Shown here one piece after another: positions 1 through 12,241 of a stretch of 64,000 bases of DNA. The DNA is from Avena insularis (taxonomy: Eukaryota; Streptophyta; Magnoliopsida; Poales; Poaceae), in NCBI GenBank assembly GCA_023614405.1, contig CM042697.1, forward strand, positions 303,266,954-303,330,953. The letters run 5' to 3'. Position 1 is the first letter of the stretch; each line of letters opens with the position of its first letter. A program made the translations under genes and the position numbers. Under the pieces are notes generated by a model. That model saw nothing but the letters and a program-made list of their open reading frames with translations, did no database searches and had not been told where the DNA came from.

Positions 1-82
1 TGTCCCTGAAAATATTTCCTGCAACACTATCTAGATAGGTTCTAGAACTTTCAGTTAGTCCATTATAAAATGCATCAAGCAA

Positions 83-708
83 TTAATTATCCTTAAAACC
101 ATGCGTAGGACATCTCCTTACAACGGCAGAAAATCTCCCCCAAACTTGGGGGATACTTTCTTCTTTGTTTTGTGTAAAGCTACTAACTTCAATTTTCATA
201 GCATGTATTTTACTATTAGAGATATACTTATGGAAAAACAAATACAAGCATGCTTCCTTACTAATAATGGACTTAGGAGCTAATGATTTGTACCAAGTTT
301 TTTCATCTCCTCCTAAAGAGAAGGGGAATAGTTTCAAGAAATAATAGTTTTGTTGTATCTCAGTTTTTCCAAATAGGAAAGTAGTATCTTCTATATTCAT
401 TAAGTGCTCATAGGGAATTCTTCTTATTTACCATAGAACTTAGATGCTTCAAATCTTTCTATTATTTCAGGGTTAAGTTCAAAATCATAATCCTTATCTT
501 TAATGAATATTGCAGGTTCATTGCATTAACTAGCAACAGGAAATAGTTTTCTTAGATAAAAGGCACTCAAGGTTTCTTCGAATTTATCCAAGTCATCTAG
601 ATTAAGACTCATAAAATCTTCAGTGAAAGCAATATCCTCTTCACTAGGTGTCTCTTTAGAACTAGTGGCAATTTCTTTTTCATTAACATGTTCATCTTTA
701 TCATCCAA
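83..708 (-). pseudogene. gag remnant of the Athila-like element
   Basis: Two minus-strand open stretches (708-526 and 400-83) separated by stops and frame changes. The downstream one resembles the retrotransposon gag domain (UBN2/Retrotrans_gag type): a hydrophobic FPFSLGGDEKTWYKSL block where family members have a short 'L..A..W...L' helix motif, followed by a Phe/Tyr-rich segment and a VWGRFSAVVRRCPTHGF block similar to the 'WERFK.L...CPHHG' motif of Athila/Sabrina-type gags. The upstream piece is acidic and has no recognisable domain. The protein would package element RNA in virus-like particles. The frame is broken, so no functional product is expected. Confidence 0.7.
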
Positions 709-898
709 AGTAAAATTTATAATAATTTTTTTGTGTTTTTGATATAAGGAAAGTAAAAACTGAAAGTAAATCTAATGAGAAACTCACAACCAAACAAGTT
801 AAAGAAACCTCCCCAATATTAGATGATTGCAAGATATAAAACAAACTAAAACAAATATAAAGTCTAGTGCACACAAGAATAGAAACTTAAGCACTACG
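709..898 (-). other. leader between primer site and gag
   Basis: AT-rich untranslated leader of the Athila-like element between its primer site and the gag remnant. I see no gene or structured motif in it. Confidence 0.5.
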
Positions 899-917
899 CT
901 CCCCGGCAACGACGCTA
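899..917 (-). other. primer binding site, tRNA-Asp-like
   Basis: The minus strand reads TAGCGTCGTTGCCGGGGAG, close to the sequence complementary to the 3' end of plant tRNA-Asp that primes Athila-clade elements (TGGCGCCGTTGCCGGGGA). It lies six bases inside the LTR end at 924, as expected for a 5' LTR/PBS junction. Confidence 0.75.
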
Positions 918-923
918 GAAAAG

Positions 924-2215
924 TGTAGGGGATCACCATAGTACATCTGAATGTGGAAGTAGGGTATCGATCCGCAGGAGCAAGAAGGAAAATCTATCTA
1001 TTCTCTACAACTAAAGTGTCACAATTTTTAGTTGATTATTCACTAAACAAGTTTTAAGGAATAATATGGTTGTTTTAATAGATACAAATCTAATGTAACA
1101 AAATAAGAATGTAAAAGTGTCCCAATCCTCTTCAATGCGAGAGGACAAGACAAGGAGTTTTCTATTATGGGAACAATGGACATGGGTTCATGGGTTCACT
1201 TAATCCTCTCTTCTCCATCTATGGTGATTACCATGTTATTGATAGTAAAGGTACACACAATTGCAATGTTTTAATGGTACTTTTATGGTGTCTACATGTC
1301 GTAAACACATAGGTGAAAGAAGTACTCCTTTTTGTTGCTAGGTAACCCTTGCAATAAGGCTAGAATTTGGTTTGTATCACACCACACATCATACTTATCC
1401 CTTTTTACCCCTAGATAAAGGATGTTGGGATGCATTGCTTTCACTCAATACATATTCCGTTGTCACTCGGCCACCCATTACCTACATACATCATACTTCT
1501 TAATGGAAAACATTCTAAACACTACTGCAATGATTCATTTGTTGTGATGTGTTGTTAGTATTATCACATATTATGTATAGATATAAACCATTACATACAT
1601 CATAGAATATTCCCAAAGTATTACAAACCATACAAGATCCAACACAATGGTAAATGAATAACAAGTACTATCTCATAACACAATATCCACCATAGGAATT
1701 ACATTGATACATCTATACTCATGCAAGGCACATCATATGGAATTCAACAATGATCATACATAGAGAGATTAGATCAAGTTAGCACCATAAACCCAAAGTC
1801 CAGGGGTGTACTACTCCCCTCTCATCATGGAGAGTGATGAGGAGGCATTGGTGAAGGAGGAGAAGCGGCCGGAGGCGATTCTGGCAGCGGTTGCCTCTCC
1901 AATCTTCCACCGGGCGGCGGCCTGCTGGATCCCTGTTACTTGTTTTTCGATCTCCACCTCCATCCGTCTCGAGAAAGGCCGTCAGGGGGTATATATAGAT
2001 GGTTTTAGGTCAAAACAAAGTGCATGTCGATGGAATCGATGATTGACATAGCCCTAGTGGCGTGCCCTCTAGTAATCGGGCTCCAATTTTCAGCTTGTTG
2101 GGCCCCTTGGGCTCTACTTTACCTTGTTGTATTCATATGGAAATTATCTAACAGGTCCCATTGACCTAGATCTACTTGGAGTTACGTAGCTCCTGTAATG
2201 TCAAAAACACTAACA
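924..2215 (-). repeat. 5' LTR of the Athila-like element (1,292 bp)
   Basis: Minus-strand ends are TGTTAGTGTTTTTGACATTA at 2215 and ACTATGGTGATCCCCTACA at 924, giving the canonical TG...CA. One end abuts a tRNA-Asp-like primer site. Open frames inside it, such as the plus-strand one near 1806-2042, are chance openings in the GC-rich U3/R region. Confidence 0.8.
1990..1997 (-). promoter_or_regulatory. LTR TATA box candidate
   Basis: TATATATA read on the minus strand inside the Athila-like LTR, followed downstream by GC-rich sequence as in R/leader regions. Position in the LTR and orientation fit a Pol II promoter for the element; no start site can be verified. Confidence 0.45.
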
Positions 2216-3129
2216 GAGGATTTTTTTGCCGGAAAAAGTTAGGATCTAAAGAGAGGAGATTGTTTAGAAAATCCTCGAAATCAATGTAAAACATGGATCT
2301 AACGTCATATATGATGAAAATATGTGGATAAACATGTTAACAAACTACAAAGTTCATATATGCATTTGACATGCATCATGCGCATCAAGCGTAAGAGATT
2401 AGAGGAGAAGGGGAGGCTCGGGGTGGCACAGAACCTCGAGTTCGAGCTGGCGGCAGTAATGGCGGCGGGGTCTGGCTCTTCTCGATCTAGAGATATGGTT
2501 TCGGAAAAAGGTAAAATGAGGAATAAGGAGACAAATGGCGGTTTTATATGGAGGGATTAGCTCCAAAATAGGGGCAAGATCAAACAAATTCAATGAATTC
2601 AACAGGAGAGATCGAGACGTGATCGCAGCGGCCTTTGCGCTGGAGGTTGAAGACACGTGGGGTAGGCTAGGCGTGTCAGCGGGACAAGGGAAGGAAGGTG
2701 GGCTGGGCGCGCGTGTGGTGGCCGAGTGGGGCACTGGCTGCTACGCTGCTTTGCTGTTGCATGTTGTTTTGCTAGGCCACGGGGCTGCTTGCGTCTTGTG
2801 CGGTAGGTTAGATTTTTTCTTATTCTTTTTTACTTTTCTATTTTCTTCGTCTCTTCATATCTTTTTCATATTAATTTCAATTGATCTGAAACTTGTCTCT
2901 AAATTTTTCTAAAAACTAAGGGATCATCTTAGGATCATTTTTTTTAATAATTTGACTATTTATAAATAGTGATTTTATAAATATGTGTATAATCCTTTGT
3001 AGGATCCTTTTAGTGATCCAATTTAGGGTTCAAAGTAGGGTTTTGCATTTCAAGTTTTTCATGAATGCAAATGATGCAATGCAAATGCATTTTTTCCATT
3101 CCAAAATTTCTAAAATCCGGGATGTGACA
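2216..3129 (-). repeat. truncated Ty3/Gypsy LTR
   Basis: On the minus strand this starts TGTCACATCCCGGATTTTAG at 3129, the style of start seen in the chromovirus LTRs of this window (TGTAACATC...). It runs until it is interrupted by the Athila-like insertion at 2215. The bases right of 3129 are not a polypurine tract, so this edge faces flanking DNA and the piece is either a 5' LTR or a solo LTR. The open frame at 2535-2912 (plus) lies within LTR sequence and has no recognisable domain. Confidence 0.6.
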
Positions 3130-3422
3130 TGAACTCATTGTGGTTTTTTATTCTGGGTCGTAATTTTGTGGCCTAGGAGAGAGGATTCGAGACTGGACCG
3201 ATCTCGTATATTTATGGATACGGATAGGAATGTGGTTTTGATACTACTCCTTTTAAGATGTCACTCGGGTAGTATTCAAATAGCTTCCACACACTTATTT
3301 TTTAGCCCAAATAAGAAACACTAAGTATAACTCAATCACCTACATATTCACATGACGATTTAAATACGTTATCCATCGAGAGTTTGCTTAGTTCATGTGA
3401 AGCGTTTCTTCCCTGGCCGCCT
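3130..3422. other. unassigned flank between two elements
   Basis: 293 bases between the LTR start at 3129 and chromovirus A at 3423. I see no coding frame, terminal repeat or RNA gene. It is probably older repeat or intergenic DNA into which A inserted; CGCCT (3418-3422) would be A's left target site. Confidence 0.4.
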
Positions 3423-6400
3423 TGTCAACACCCGGATTTTTCAATCCTAGATGCCTATTATGCCATACATCGCAATCCCATGATTACCATTTTTGCGAGA
3501 CATAACAGAATTGGATACCATAGTACTTCATCCATTACAAACGATACATAAGTTCTTACACAAATAGGGATCTCATGATCCAGTTCTTAATACAACATCA
3601 AGCAGCGGAATACGTAATAATAAAGGTAGTGTAGGCGAAGCTCCATCTTGAGGTCACAGCAATCTTGACGAAGGGAGATGATCCTAGTTGTCGTAACCTT
3701 CACGGGTCCATCTTCCAGGTACTCCTCTTCATAGTCTGGCCATGGGAATAGCCAGGGACAAAGCCATGAGTACTCTTTAAGTACTCGCAAACTAATACTA
3801 ACAGGTAAGGGGTTTTTGGATAATAGGACACTAGGCTCTAAGGTTGTTTTGCAAAAAGCCAGGTTTATCTCTACTAAGTTCCAAAGCTAGTCACAATTTT
3901 ATAACTCCTAAGTGGGATCTTGTAATTCAGGTCATAACTCTGTTGTGGCCAAGTCAAAGTCTCAATTCATTTCACAAGTCATTTTTAAAAGTCTGACGGG
4001 GGAACAGTATGGCCACTCCAACTGTCCATAACCGCGGACGCGGCTATTCGAATAGTTTGACACTCTGCAGAGATTGTACACTTTCACCACAATATTCGAT
4101 ACATCCGTCAGGAACAAATCCTGAATTCACCATACTCAGTATGCGGATAATCAATCCTAACCTTTCAATTACACGCCCTAGTATAAGCACCTCTCCTGTG
4201 AGTTTGGCCTCCCAACCATGACCACTGTCATCTTGGGTACTGCACAGGTGGACAATATTCACAAGGTAGCCTCAGCTCAGACCTTGGCCGTGAGGGAACT
4301 AATACTAAGGAATATAAGTTACCAGTCAAGCCCTACCCAATATTCGGGTATTGTGGTTGTACGATAAAATTGGAATGGTATCTCATCCAGACAACCATCA
4401 GTTTTATAAAGGGCTAAGGCTCATGCCTCAACATTTTTATCACCAGAATCATCAAGTGTTTGAAAACACATGTCCAAAACATTTCAATAGAATGATCCAT
4501 CATTCCAAGGTTTTTCATAACCATTTTTCCACCAAGTATTCCCATCTAAAGTTGATCAAGTTTTATGCTTAGCACTAGCATCTACAGGTGGGGGTAGTAC
4601 TGATGAGGGGTGGTAACTAGTGGAGTTTTACTAAGTTCAATCTCATGTCTTAGGCTGAGATCAAGGTTTCTGTCTTAGGCCAAATTTTATGCTCTTTATG
4701 CAACCTTCAGCACAACTGTCTAGTATCTACCAAACTCTTAGGTAGACTCTAAGTAAGCTTTGATAAAGAAATAAAATAAGAAGCTTGCACATAAAACTAG
4801 GATTGGTTTATCAAGTGGGTATGATCACATATGCTTAAGGCATATAGTATTCATATCACAAGTATGGGTTTGTGGCATCAGTAGGGTATCTAGCAAGGTT
4901 GGCTTGCATCAATGTCAATATAAGCTTGCATAGTTACTAGCTTGCCTTGTGCAGAGCAGTGGTTGAAGTTCTCCTCGGCTTCTTCTTCGTAGTATCCTCC
5001 TTCCTCCTCGTATCCTTGGTCGGTACTAGCGTCTATGAATAAATAGGAGGTACACAATCACCAAACAATACTTAACTACTTGCAATCATCACACACAAGG
5101 GTCCTATAGATGATCTAGCATCATCTCTAACATTACAAGGATAAGGCTTGGTTTAAATCTTTTTATTTTTAGAAAAGTAATTTCTACTCATTGAAAAACT
5201 ACTTAAGATTTAATATTCTCCAAACTAAACATGGGATCATGTTGACACATGTCATCACCACATATTGTAGTCCATGGGAATGTGATTTAAAGTGGTGTCA
5301 CAATTTAATAAGGTTTTACCCTTTTATTTTAATTAATTAATGTGTCTAGAAATGCTTATGAAGCATTCTTTTATTCCTTGAACATTATTTCTGCAAGTAA
5401 ACCTATATATTTTTATATATTCTGAAAGGTATGGTTAAATGTGATTTTTGAGAGTTGGAATCAACTCAAAAGCTTTTATGGTTTAAATTTGAAAAATGTT
5501 TGAATGCAGAAAAGCTTCTGCCTTGTTATTTTTACTATGGGTGATCTACAGATCCAAATGACTAGAATCCAACGGGCTTGGATTAAGCATTCACAGACCT
5601 TTCCAACAAAATTGGTTTCATTCAAATTGGTGCACTGAATCGATCTGGGTTGATTTTTGAAGTTGGGTACAGAAGTGTGTTTGAATTTAAAAAGAAAAGG
5701 TTTAATTTGAAATGTTGGGCTGCGCGGGAAATGTTACTGGGCCGGCCTGCTAAGCGCAGTGCTCCCGCGGGCTGCTTAAGTGGGTGTCCCCACTCGTCAG
5801 TGACACGGGGCTGGGCGAAGCGGTATGGGGCAACGTGGATCGTTCGATCTAGTTCTAATCCTACGGTTGTGGGTCATCGTCGATGCGAGACAGCTCCAGC
5901 GAGAACGAAACCTAGCGCGGCCAGTGAGGGGTGCTGGGGGCTCACCGGGGTACTGGCGAGGGTCGGCGAGGCAGGCGAACGACGAAGTCGACGACGGCGA
6001 ACCTCCTGGTACCGATGGCTTCTCCTGGGGCGGCTCCAATCGCTGACTCCTTTCTTCTCCGGCAGCGGCAGGCTCCAGTGAAATTCCGGCGAGGTGGTGC
6101 TCGCCTTGCTCTGAGAACGGTGTGGCACGGTCAGTGAGGAGAGGGGAGTGAGATGGTGTGAAGAATTCATGCGGGGGTGGCCTCTATTTATAGTCGAGCG
6201 AGGGGACCGTCGGGGCGCACGGTGAGCTTGTGCAGGGCGTTACAGATGGCTAATGGCATGGGCAAGGGTAGGGGCGGTCTGTGTCTCTGGCGATGCTCAA
6301 CAACATGGTCGCGAGGCATGGGGCGGTGTGGTTTGTCTGGCAGGCGGTGCTCTGCTTGGCAGGCGGCGTCTTGACGGCCAGCGGTGGCTGTATGTACGGG

Positions 6401-7442
6401 CTGACAAGCAGGGGATGTCTGGCGGTCTCCTGGGTCGGTGGTGATTGCGTGTGCACGCGGTGAGGGCGGCGCGCGGTCTGTTGATTGCTGGTCGAGGGTG
6501 GCGCTCTGGCGCACGCTCGGCATGGTCTGGGCGCGGTGTGTGCGCGTGGTCTAGGGCTTGGCAACGCTCGTGGCTGGGACAGGGAGTGGCGATGGACGGT
6601 GGGCTGCCTCCTAGACAAGGTTGGCACGGCTAGTTCTTCCTCTAGCCTACTGTCGACTATGGGGTGGCATTGAGGTGCTCGGCTGTTCACCATTAATGGC
6701 AATGGCAAGCTCACAGGGGTGCTAGTGTTGGGCTAATATTTCTAGATGATCTACTGGGCTGTGTGTGAGCTAACTAGGGAACAAGTTAGGCAAGAATCAC
6801 TGCACACTATAGTGTTTGACGTTTTGTTTGATTTGTGTCTGCAACCTGTTTGATGAAATGGCCGCATGAAATCAAGTTTTGAATTTTGAAATGATTTTTG
6901 GTGGGTTTGCTAGATTGGTTCTGGTGAGTCTGCAGATGCTTGGGTTTTGAAAGTTGAGCTTGTTTGAGTGGTTTTTGAAAAAGTGGGATCTTCCCATATG
7001 AAGAAGATTCAATTTTGAATTGTCATTTAAACTATGCATTTGAAAGTTTCTGGATGATCACAAAGTGGGCCTTGATACTTTGTTATGAGTACATTCAAGG
7101 GGTGCAAAGATCCAGAAAAGTTTCTGTTAGGTTTTGAAAGTTTGAGACAGCCAAAGTAGGCATGGGAGTTAAATTGGTCAAAATGACCATTCACTTAATA
7201 TATTTGTTTTGATTTACTTGTCTTTAGGAAAAGTGTGGGAAATGTTTTAGATGATGTTCATTTCACCTAAGAAACATTTTACAAGCAATGGATCACACAG
7301 ACAAGGTGGTTTTTAAAGAAATTCAAAATCCATGCATACACATATGCATGCATTCATGGGTTTACTTAGAAAAGTTTTTGTTAGCCCTAATCTTGCTGAT
7401 TAGTGTTTGATGATCTAAGTTTGGTATTTTTGGGATGTTACA
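3423..7442 (-). repeat. 3' LTR of chromovirus A (4,020 bp)
   Basis: Minus-strand ends are TGTAACATCCCAAAAATACC at 7442 and CCGGGTGTTGACA at 3423. The left 2.26 kb matches the 5' LTR pieces at 13252-13874 and 19260-20895. The right end abuts the polypurine tract. The GC-rich 5.7-6.7 kb section produces many overlapping chance open frames on both strands; none looks like a gene. Confidence 0.9.
6185..6192 (-). promoter_or_regulatory. TATA box in 3' LTR of chromovirus A
   Basis: The minus strand reads CTATAAATAGAGG here. The sister element C has CTATAAAAGGAG at the equivalent place in its 5' LTR (53355-53366), supporting a conserved LTR promoter. The equivalent segment is missing from A's own truncated 5' LTR. 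Confidence 0.6.
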
Positions 7443-7460
7443 AACCTTCCCTCCTTAAAC
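7443..7460 (-). other. polypurine tract of chromovirus A
   Basis: Minus strand GTTTAAGGAGGGAAGGTT directly before the 3' LTR start, the plus-strand DNA primer site for reverse transcription. Element C has a similar tract at 61472-61489. Confidence 0.75.
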
Positions 7461-7501
7461 AAAATCTCGTCCCGAGATTTGAAAAAGGACGAAAAGATTA
7501 C

Positions 7502-10500
7502 CTAGGATTTGAAGAGATCGGGAAACTCCGTCCTGATGTGATCTTCGCGCTCCCAGGTAGCTTCCTCTTCTGTGTGGTTGCTCCACTGAATCTTGAGAAA
7601 CTTTATGCTTCGGGTTCTGGTAGTTCGATAAGCTTCTTCCAAAATGCGGATGGGCACTTCGGGATAGGTTAGGTCATCGTTGATCTCTATGGTCTGGTGA
7701 TCGATATTCTTGAACACTTTGGTCTTCTCGGGGACTTCGAGACACTTGCGAAGTAACGAGATATGGAACACATTGTGAACAGCTGACATCTCTTCTGGTA
7801 GTTCTAGTTGTTACGCTACTTCTCCTCGACGGTTCAGAATTTTGAAAGGTCCGATATATCTGGGGGCTAACTTTCCTTTGAGTTGGAAACGCTGCATTCC
7901 CTTCAATGGCGACACTTTCAGATAAACAAAATCTCCTATATTGAAGGCGAGGTCTCGACGTCTCTTATCGGCATAACTCTTCTGTCGGGATTGGGCTGTC
8001 TTGAGGTGCTCAGGAATCTTGTGAACCTTCTCTTCTGCTTCTCGTAGGATGTCGGGTCCGAAAATCTGACTCTCTCCTACTTCCGACCAGTTCAAAGGGG
8101 TGCGGCACTTTCTTCCGTACATGAATTCAAATGGGGCCATTTGCAAACTGGCTTGGTAACTATTGTTGTAAGAAAATTCTGCAAAAGCGGCGGTCTTCCA
8201 CTTGGATCCATATTCTAGCACACATGCTCTAAGCATATCTTCGAGTATTTGGTTTACTCGCTCCGTTTGTCCATCGGTTTGAGGGTGATACGCGGTACTG
8301 AAGTCTAGGCGGGTTCCTAAACCTTCTTGGACTTTCTTCCAGAATCTCGAGGTAAACTGAGTTCCTCGATCCGATACTATGTTCTTGGGGACTCCATGCA
8401 ACCTAACGATTCTAGCGATGTACAACTCCGCTAGCTTCGAACTCTGATAGGTGGTTTTGACGGGCAAGAAATGGGCGACTTTGGACAATCTGTCCACTAT
8501 GACCCAAATAGAGTCATTTCCCCTACTAGAAGTAGGTAGTCCAGTGATAAAGTCCATTCCTACAGAATCCCATTTCCATTCCGGAATTTGCAAAGGTTGC
8601 AACAATCCAGCGGGTCTTTGATGTCCTGCCTTGACTCGCTGACATATATCACACTTGGCGATATAGCTTCCGATTTCTCTCTTCATTTTATGCCACCAAA
8701 ATTGCTCTTTCAAATCTTGATACATCTTAGTTCCTCCGGGATGGATAGAATAAAGAGTATCATGAGCCTCCTTCAAGATAACTTCTTTTAACTCAGAATC
8801 TGATGGTACACAAAGGCGTCCTTTGTACCACAAAACTCCTTCTTCTTCCTCGGTGAATCCGGGTAATTTGCCTATACCGATACGACGCTTGATTCCGTCG
8901 ATACTGGCATTTCCTTTCTGCACCTCCTTAATCTGACTGATCAAAGTGGGCTGAAGTTCTATGCTAGCCAAAAATCCTTCACTTACTAATTCTATTCGAA
9001 AATCTTCCATCTCTTTGTGCAAACTTGGTTTCTCCTTCAAAATCATGGAGTTCAAGCGGCACGGCAATCTGCTAAGGGCATCGGCTACCACATTGGCTTT
9101 ACCAGGGTGATAGTGAATGTCCAGGTCATAATCCTTGATTAGCTCAATCCATCTTCCCTGCCTCATATTCAGCTCCTTCTGAGTGAATATATACTTTAGG
9201 CTCTTGTGATCCGAGTAAATCTCACAACGGTTTCCCATCAGGTAATGTCTCCATGTCTTTAGGGCTAGAACTATGGCTGCGAGTTCGAGGTCATGGGTTG
9301 GGTAATTTTGTTCATGTTGCTTCAATTGTCGCGATAGATAAGATATAACTTTGCCTTCTTGCATTAGCACACATCCGAGACCAATCTTGGATGCGTCACA
9401 ATACACATCGAAGGGCTTCGTGATATTCGGCATGATCAAGATTGGGGCTGAAATCAATCTCCTTTTGAGTTCTTGAAAACTCGCTTCACATTTGTCGGTC
9501 CATTCAAACTTCTTGTCTTTCTTCAGTAATTGGGTCATGGGTCGGGTGATACTAGAGAATCCTTCTACAAATTTGCGGTAATATCCCGCCAATCCGAGAA
9601 ATGCACGAACTTGGGTTTGAGTGGTTGGGGCTTGCCAATCTTCTACATCTTTCACTTTGGCAGGGTCAACGGCAATTCCTCCGGCTGATACAATGTGACC
9701 GAGGAATCCTACTTCCTGTAACCGAAATTCACATTTGCTAAACTTTGCATACAGCTGATGCTCTCTAAGGGTTCCAAGAATGGTCCTTAGGTGTAGGTCA
9801 TGTTCTTCTTCTGATTTGGAATAAATCAGAATGTCATCGATGAACACAACGACAAACGTATCCAGGAAGTCCATAAAAATCTTATTCATGAGGTTCATGA
9901 AATAAGCGGGGGCATTGGTTAATCCAAAAGACATGACTGTATACTCGTACAATCCATATCTGGTGGTAAAGGCAGTCTTTGGAATATCCTCTGCACGAAT
10001 TTTGAGTTGATGATAGCCAGTCCTAAGATCAATCTTAGAAAACACCTCGGCACCGGTCAACTAATCAAAAAAATCTTCTATCTTAGGCAAGGGGTACTTG
10101 TTCTTGATGGTGACATCATTCAACTTCCGATAATCCGTACACAAACGGTTACCTCCATCCTTCTTGTCCACAAACAAGACAGGTGATCTCCATGGGGACG
10201 TACTTGGTTGAATGAATCCGATTTCCAACATGGAATCCAGTTGCTTCTTCAGTTCTTATAGTTCTGACGGGTTCATACTATAGGGTCTCTGGGCTATGGG
10301 TCCTGTTCCGGGGATTAGTTCGATGATAAACTCGATATCCTGATCTGGGGGCATACCGGGCAAAACATCTGGAAATACATCGGGGTATTCGCAGACTATC
10401 CGGACTTGGTCAATGGTAGGCTGGGCTATACTCTTGTTACACTTGAATTGGCGAGGTAAGGTTTCAGATATATGCTCGACTGATATTCCGGTGGTACTGG

Positions 10501-10861
10501 TCATGGTGATGGCTTTCTTGGCACAATCAATCAATCCTTTATGTTTGGACATCCAATCCATTCCTAGTACTACTTCCAAACCTTTAGTTCCGAGTACTAT
10601 TAGGTTAGCATAAAAATCTATGCCATGGATTCGGATAGGGACGGCTTTGCAAATTTGCCTAGCCTTGGTGGTTGATCCGGGAATTTGCACAATCATAACA
10701 TGCTTCAGTTTGGTTGGTTGAATTTTACTAGTGCAGGCAAATTCTTCGGTGAAAAATGAATGCGATGCACCAGAATCAAACAACACTCTTGCAAGTACTG
10801 AATTAACAGAAAACATACCCAGCACGATGTCTGGCGCTTCCTGAGCTTCTGCAGCATGCAT
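7502..10861 (-). pseudogene. pol of chromovirus A: protease, RT, RNase H, integrase, chromodomain
   Basis: Read from 10861 leftward. The aspartic protease has its DSG active site near 10765. A stop at about 10256 and a TAG at 10061-10063 follow, then a 749-codon open stretch (10060-7811). In that stretch the RT has the catalytic FIDD box at residues 73-76; RNase H lies at about 215-335 (YCDAS and SDHKS motifs, ending DALSRLP). Integrase has a C-x2-C zinc motif (CDIC) and a D-35-E core (SDRGTQF to QTERV). A stop at 7811 separates the integrase tail from a chromodomain (7789-7502, EEEATWERED) that would read histone marks to guide integration. The core is well preserved, but at least three stops make it inactive as a polyprotein. 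Confidence 0.92.
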
Positions 10862-10918
10862 GAGAAAAAGACGGCCATTGCAGTTGAGTGAATTCCCTGG
10901 GGCAAATCTCCTTCCTGG

Positions 10919-12017
10919 CTAGACACGACGCTGCTGCTGAGTTGGGACATTGGCGTTGGGGGCTGTAGCATTCTTCTTGTTGGGGCACTCGTTGGAATAG
11001 TGGCCTTTATTTCCACAGTCATAACAGGTCACTTGTGACTTGTCCTTGGCTGCGACAGGCACAACATTGCTTCCAGTCCTCGGGGCAGTGTTGGGGTTGG
11101 CGGTAGCATTGTTGGTGTTGAACTTGGGTGGGGCACGGGTGAAATTGCTAGAGTTGCCGGGGTTGTTGTGATTCCCTACGGGTCTAGGGTTTCCACGGTT
11201 GGGATAGATCGGACGGGTCATAGGGGGTCTGTTGGTTCTTGGGGCAAATCCTAGAGATGGGTTGGGGCGATACTTTGGGGTCTGATGGGTTCCTGGTTGA
11301 TGCATCATGCGACGCTTGCGGTTCTCATTGGCCTGGTTGATCTTTCCTTCCATCTGGATGGCTGAATCGACAAGGGATTCAATATCAACAAAGGGGATAT
11401 TGACTAACACTGTCTGCATCTCGTCATGCAGACCATTCAGGAATCTTTCTTTCTTCTTGGCTTCGGTGTCTATTTCGTCCGGGGCATACCTAGCTAATGA
11501 CAAAAATTTGTCACGGTATTCCACTGATCATCCTTCCTTGCTTCAATTCTCGAACTCGTCTCTCATTCTCTTAATCAAACCTGGTGGCACATGGGTTACG
11601 CTAAACTTGACCTTGAATTCCTCCTGGTCATCATCTGGCCTCCGGTCATTGCACGAACACTGTTCCACCATGCCCTGGCATCTCCGGCTAGATAATGGGT
11701 GGCGAACAGGACTTTCTCGTTGGCTTCCACTCCTGCTACTTCTAAGTTGTTTTCCATGGTTTGCAGCCAATCATCAGCATCTAGGGTTCTTCTGACTTGG
11801 TGAAAACGGGTGGGTTGGTATTCTGGAAATTCTTGAGCTTAGATCCGTGGTTGTCCTGATTTCCATGGCCTTGGTTGTTATGGGCTAGCTGGGCTATCTA
11901 TTGCAGAGTGGCTAGGTTGGCTTGACGTTCTGCTCTTTCAGCTTCGCGGTCAGAGGTCAACATTTGCAGGATCTGCAACATTGGGTCCGGGGCTGAACCA
12001 CTTCCTCCACGTGGCAT
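10919..12017 (-). pseudogene. gag of chromovirus A
   Basis: Starts at the ATG at 12017 (MPRGGSGS..., matching MPRRGSGS... in element C). The frame is lost by TAG at 11898-11900, where C has CAG, and then by frameshifts. Recognisable parts are the retrotransposon gag core (11770-11543, HPLSS and VPPGLIKRMRDEF), the YRDKFLSLARYAPDEID block (from 11524), a Pro/Asn-rich linker, and a CCHC zinc knuckle (CYDCGNKGHYSNEC, around 11030-10985) for RNA binding. It would form the particle shell. Pol follows immediately downstream. Confidence 0.85.
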
Positions 12018-12241
12018 CTGAAGATTGATATAGATCATGAGAAAAGAGGGAAATTTCTAAGGTTTTGGGTTTTTGAAAAGTTTTAAATGTTTTACTCAGA
12101 TTTTTCTGGCAACTTGATTTTTCATTCATTCATAGCACATTACAACACATCACAACAAGGAAAAACAGATGGTTTTAAGAACCATTAAAACTACGATCTG
12201 ATGGGACCGACTACTACTCACTACGCTAGTGCTCAGTGCTA
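12018..12241 (-). other. spacer between extra ORF and gag
   Basis: About 220 bases of untranslated sequence. The equivalent spacer in element C is 57132-57367. No additional gene is visible. Confidence 0.5.

Larger units (their letters stand above)
1..2215 (-). mobile_element. Athila-like Ty3/Gypsy retrotransposon, 5' part
   Basis: A minus-strand LTR retrotransposon whose 3' half lies left of the window. Read on the minus strand it has an LTR (2215 to 924) beginning TGTTAG and ending CTACA, a primer site resembling the tRNA-Asp type used by Athila-clade elements, and a gag remnant. The five bases right of the LTR (GAGGA, 2216-2220) should be the target duplication, but the partner copy is outside the window. 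Clade assignment rests on the primer site and gag style and is inferred. It is inserted in an older LTR fragment that continues to 3129. Confidence 0.8.

Noticed and set aside
5650..6714. Dense overlapping open frames on both strands
   Set aside because: They lie in the GC-rich U3/R part of the 4-kb LTR of chromovirus A; no domain is recognised and the sister LTRs do not keep the same frames.
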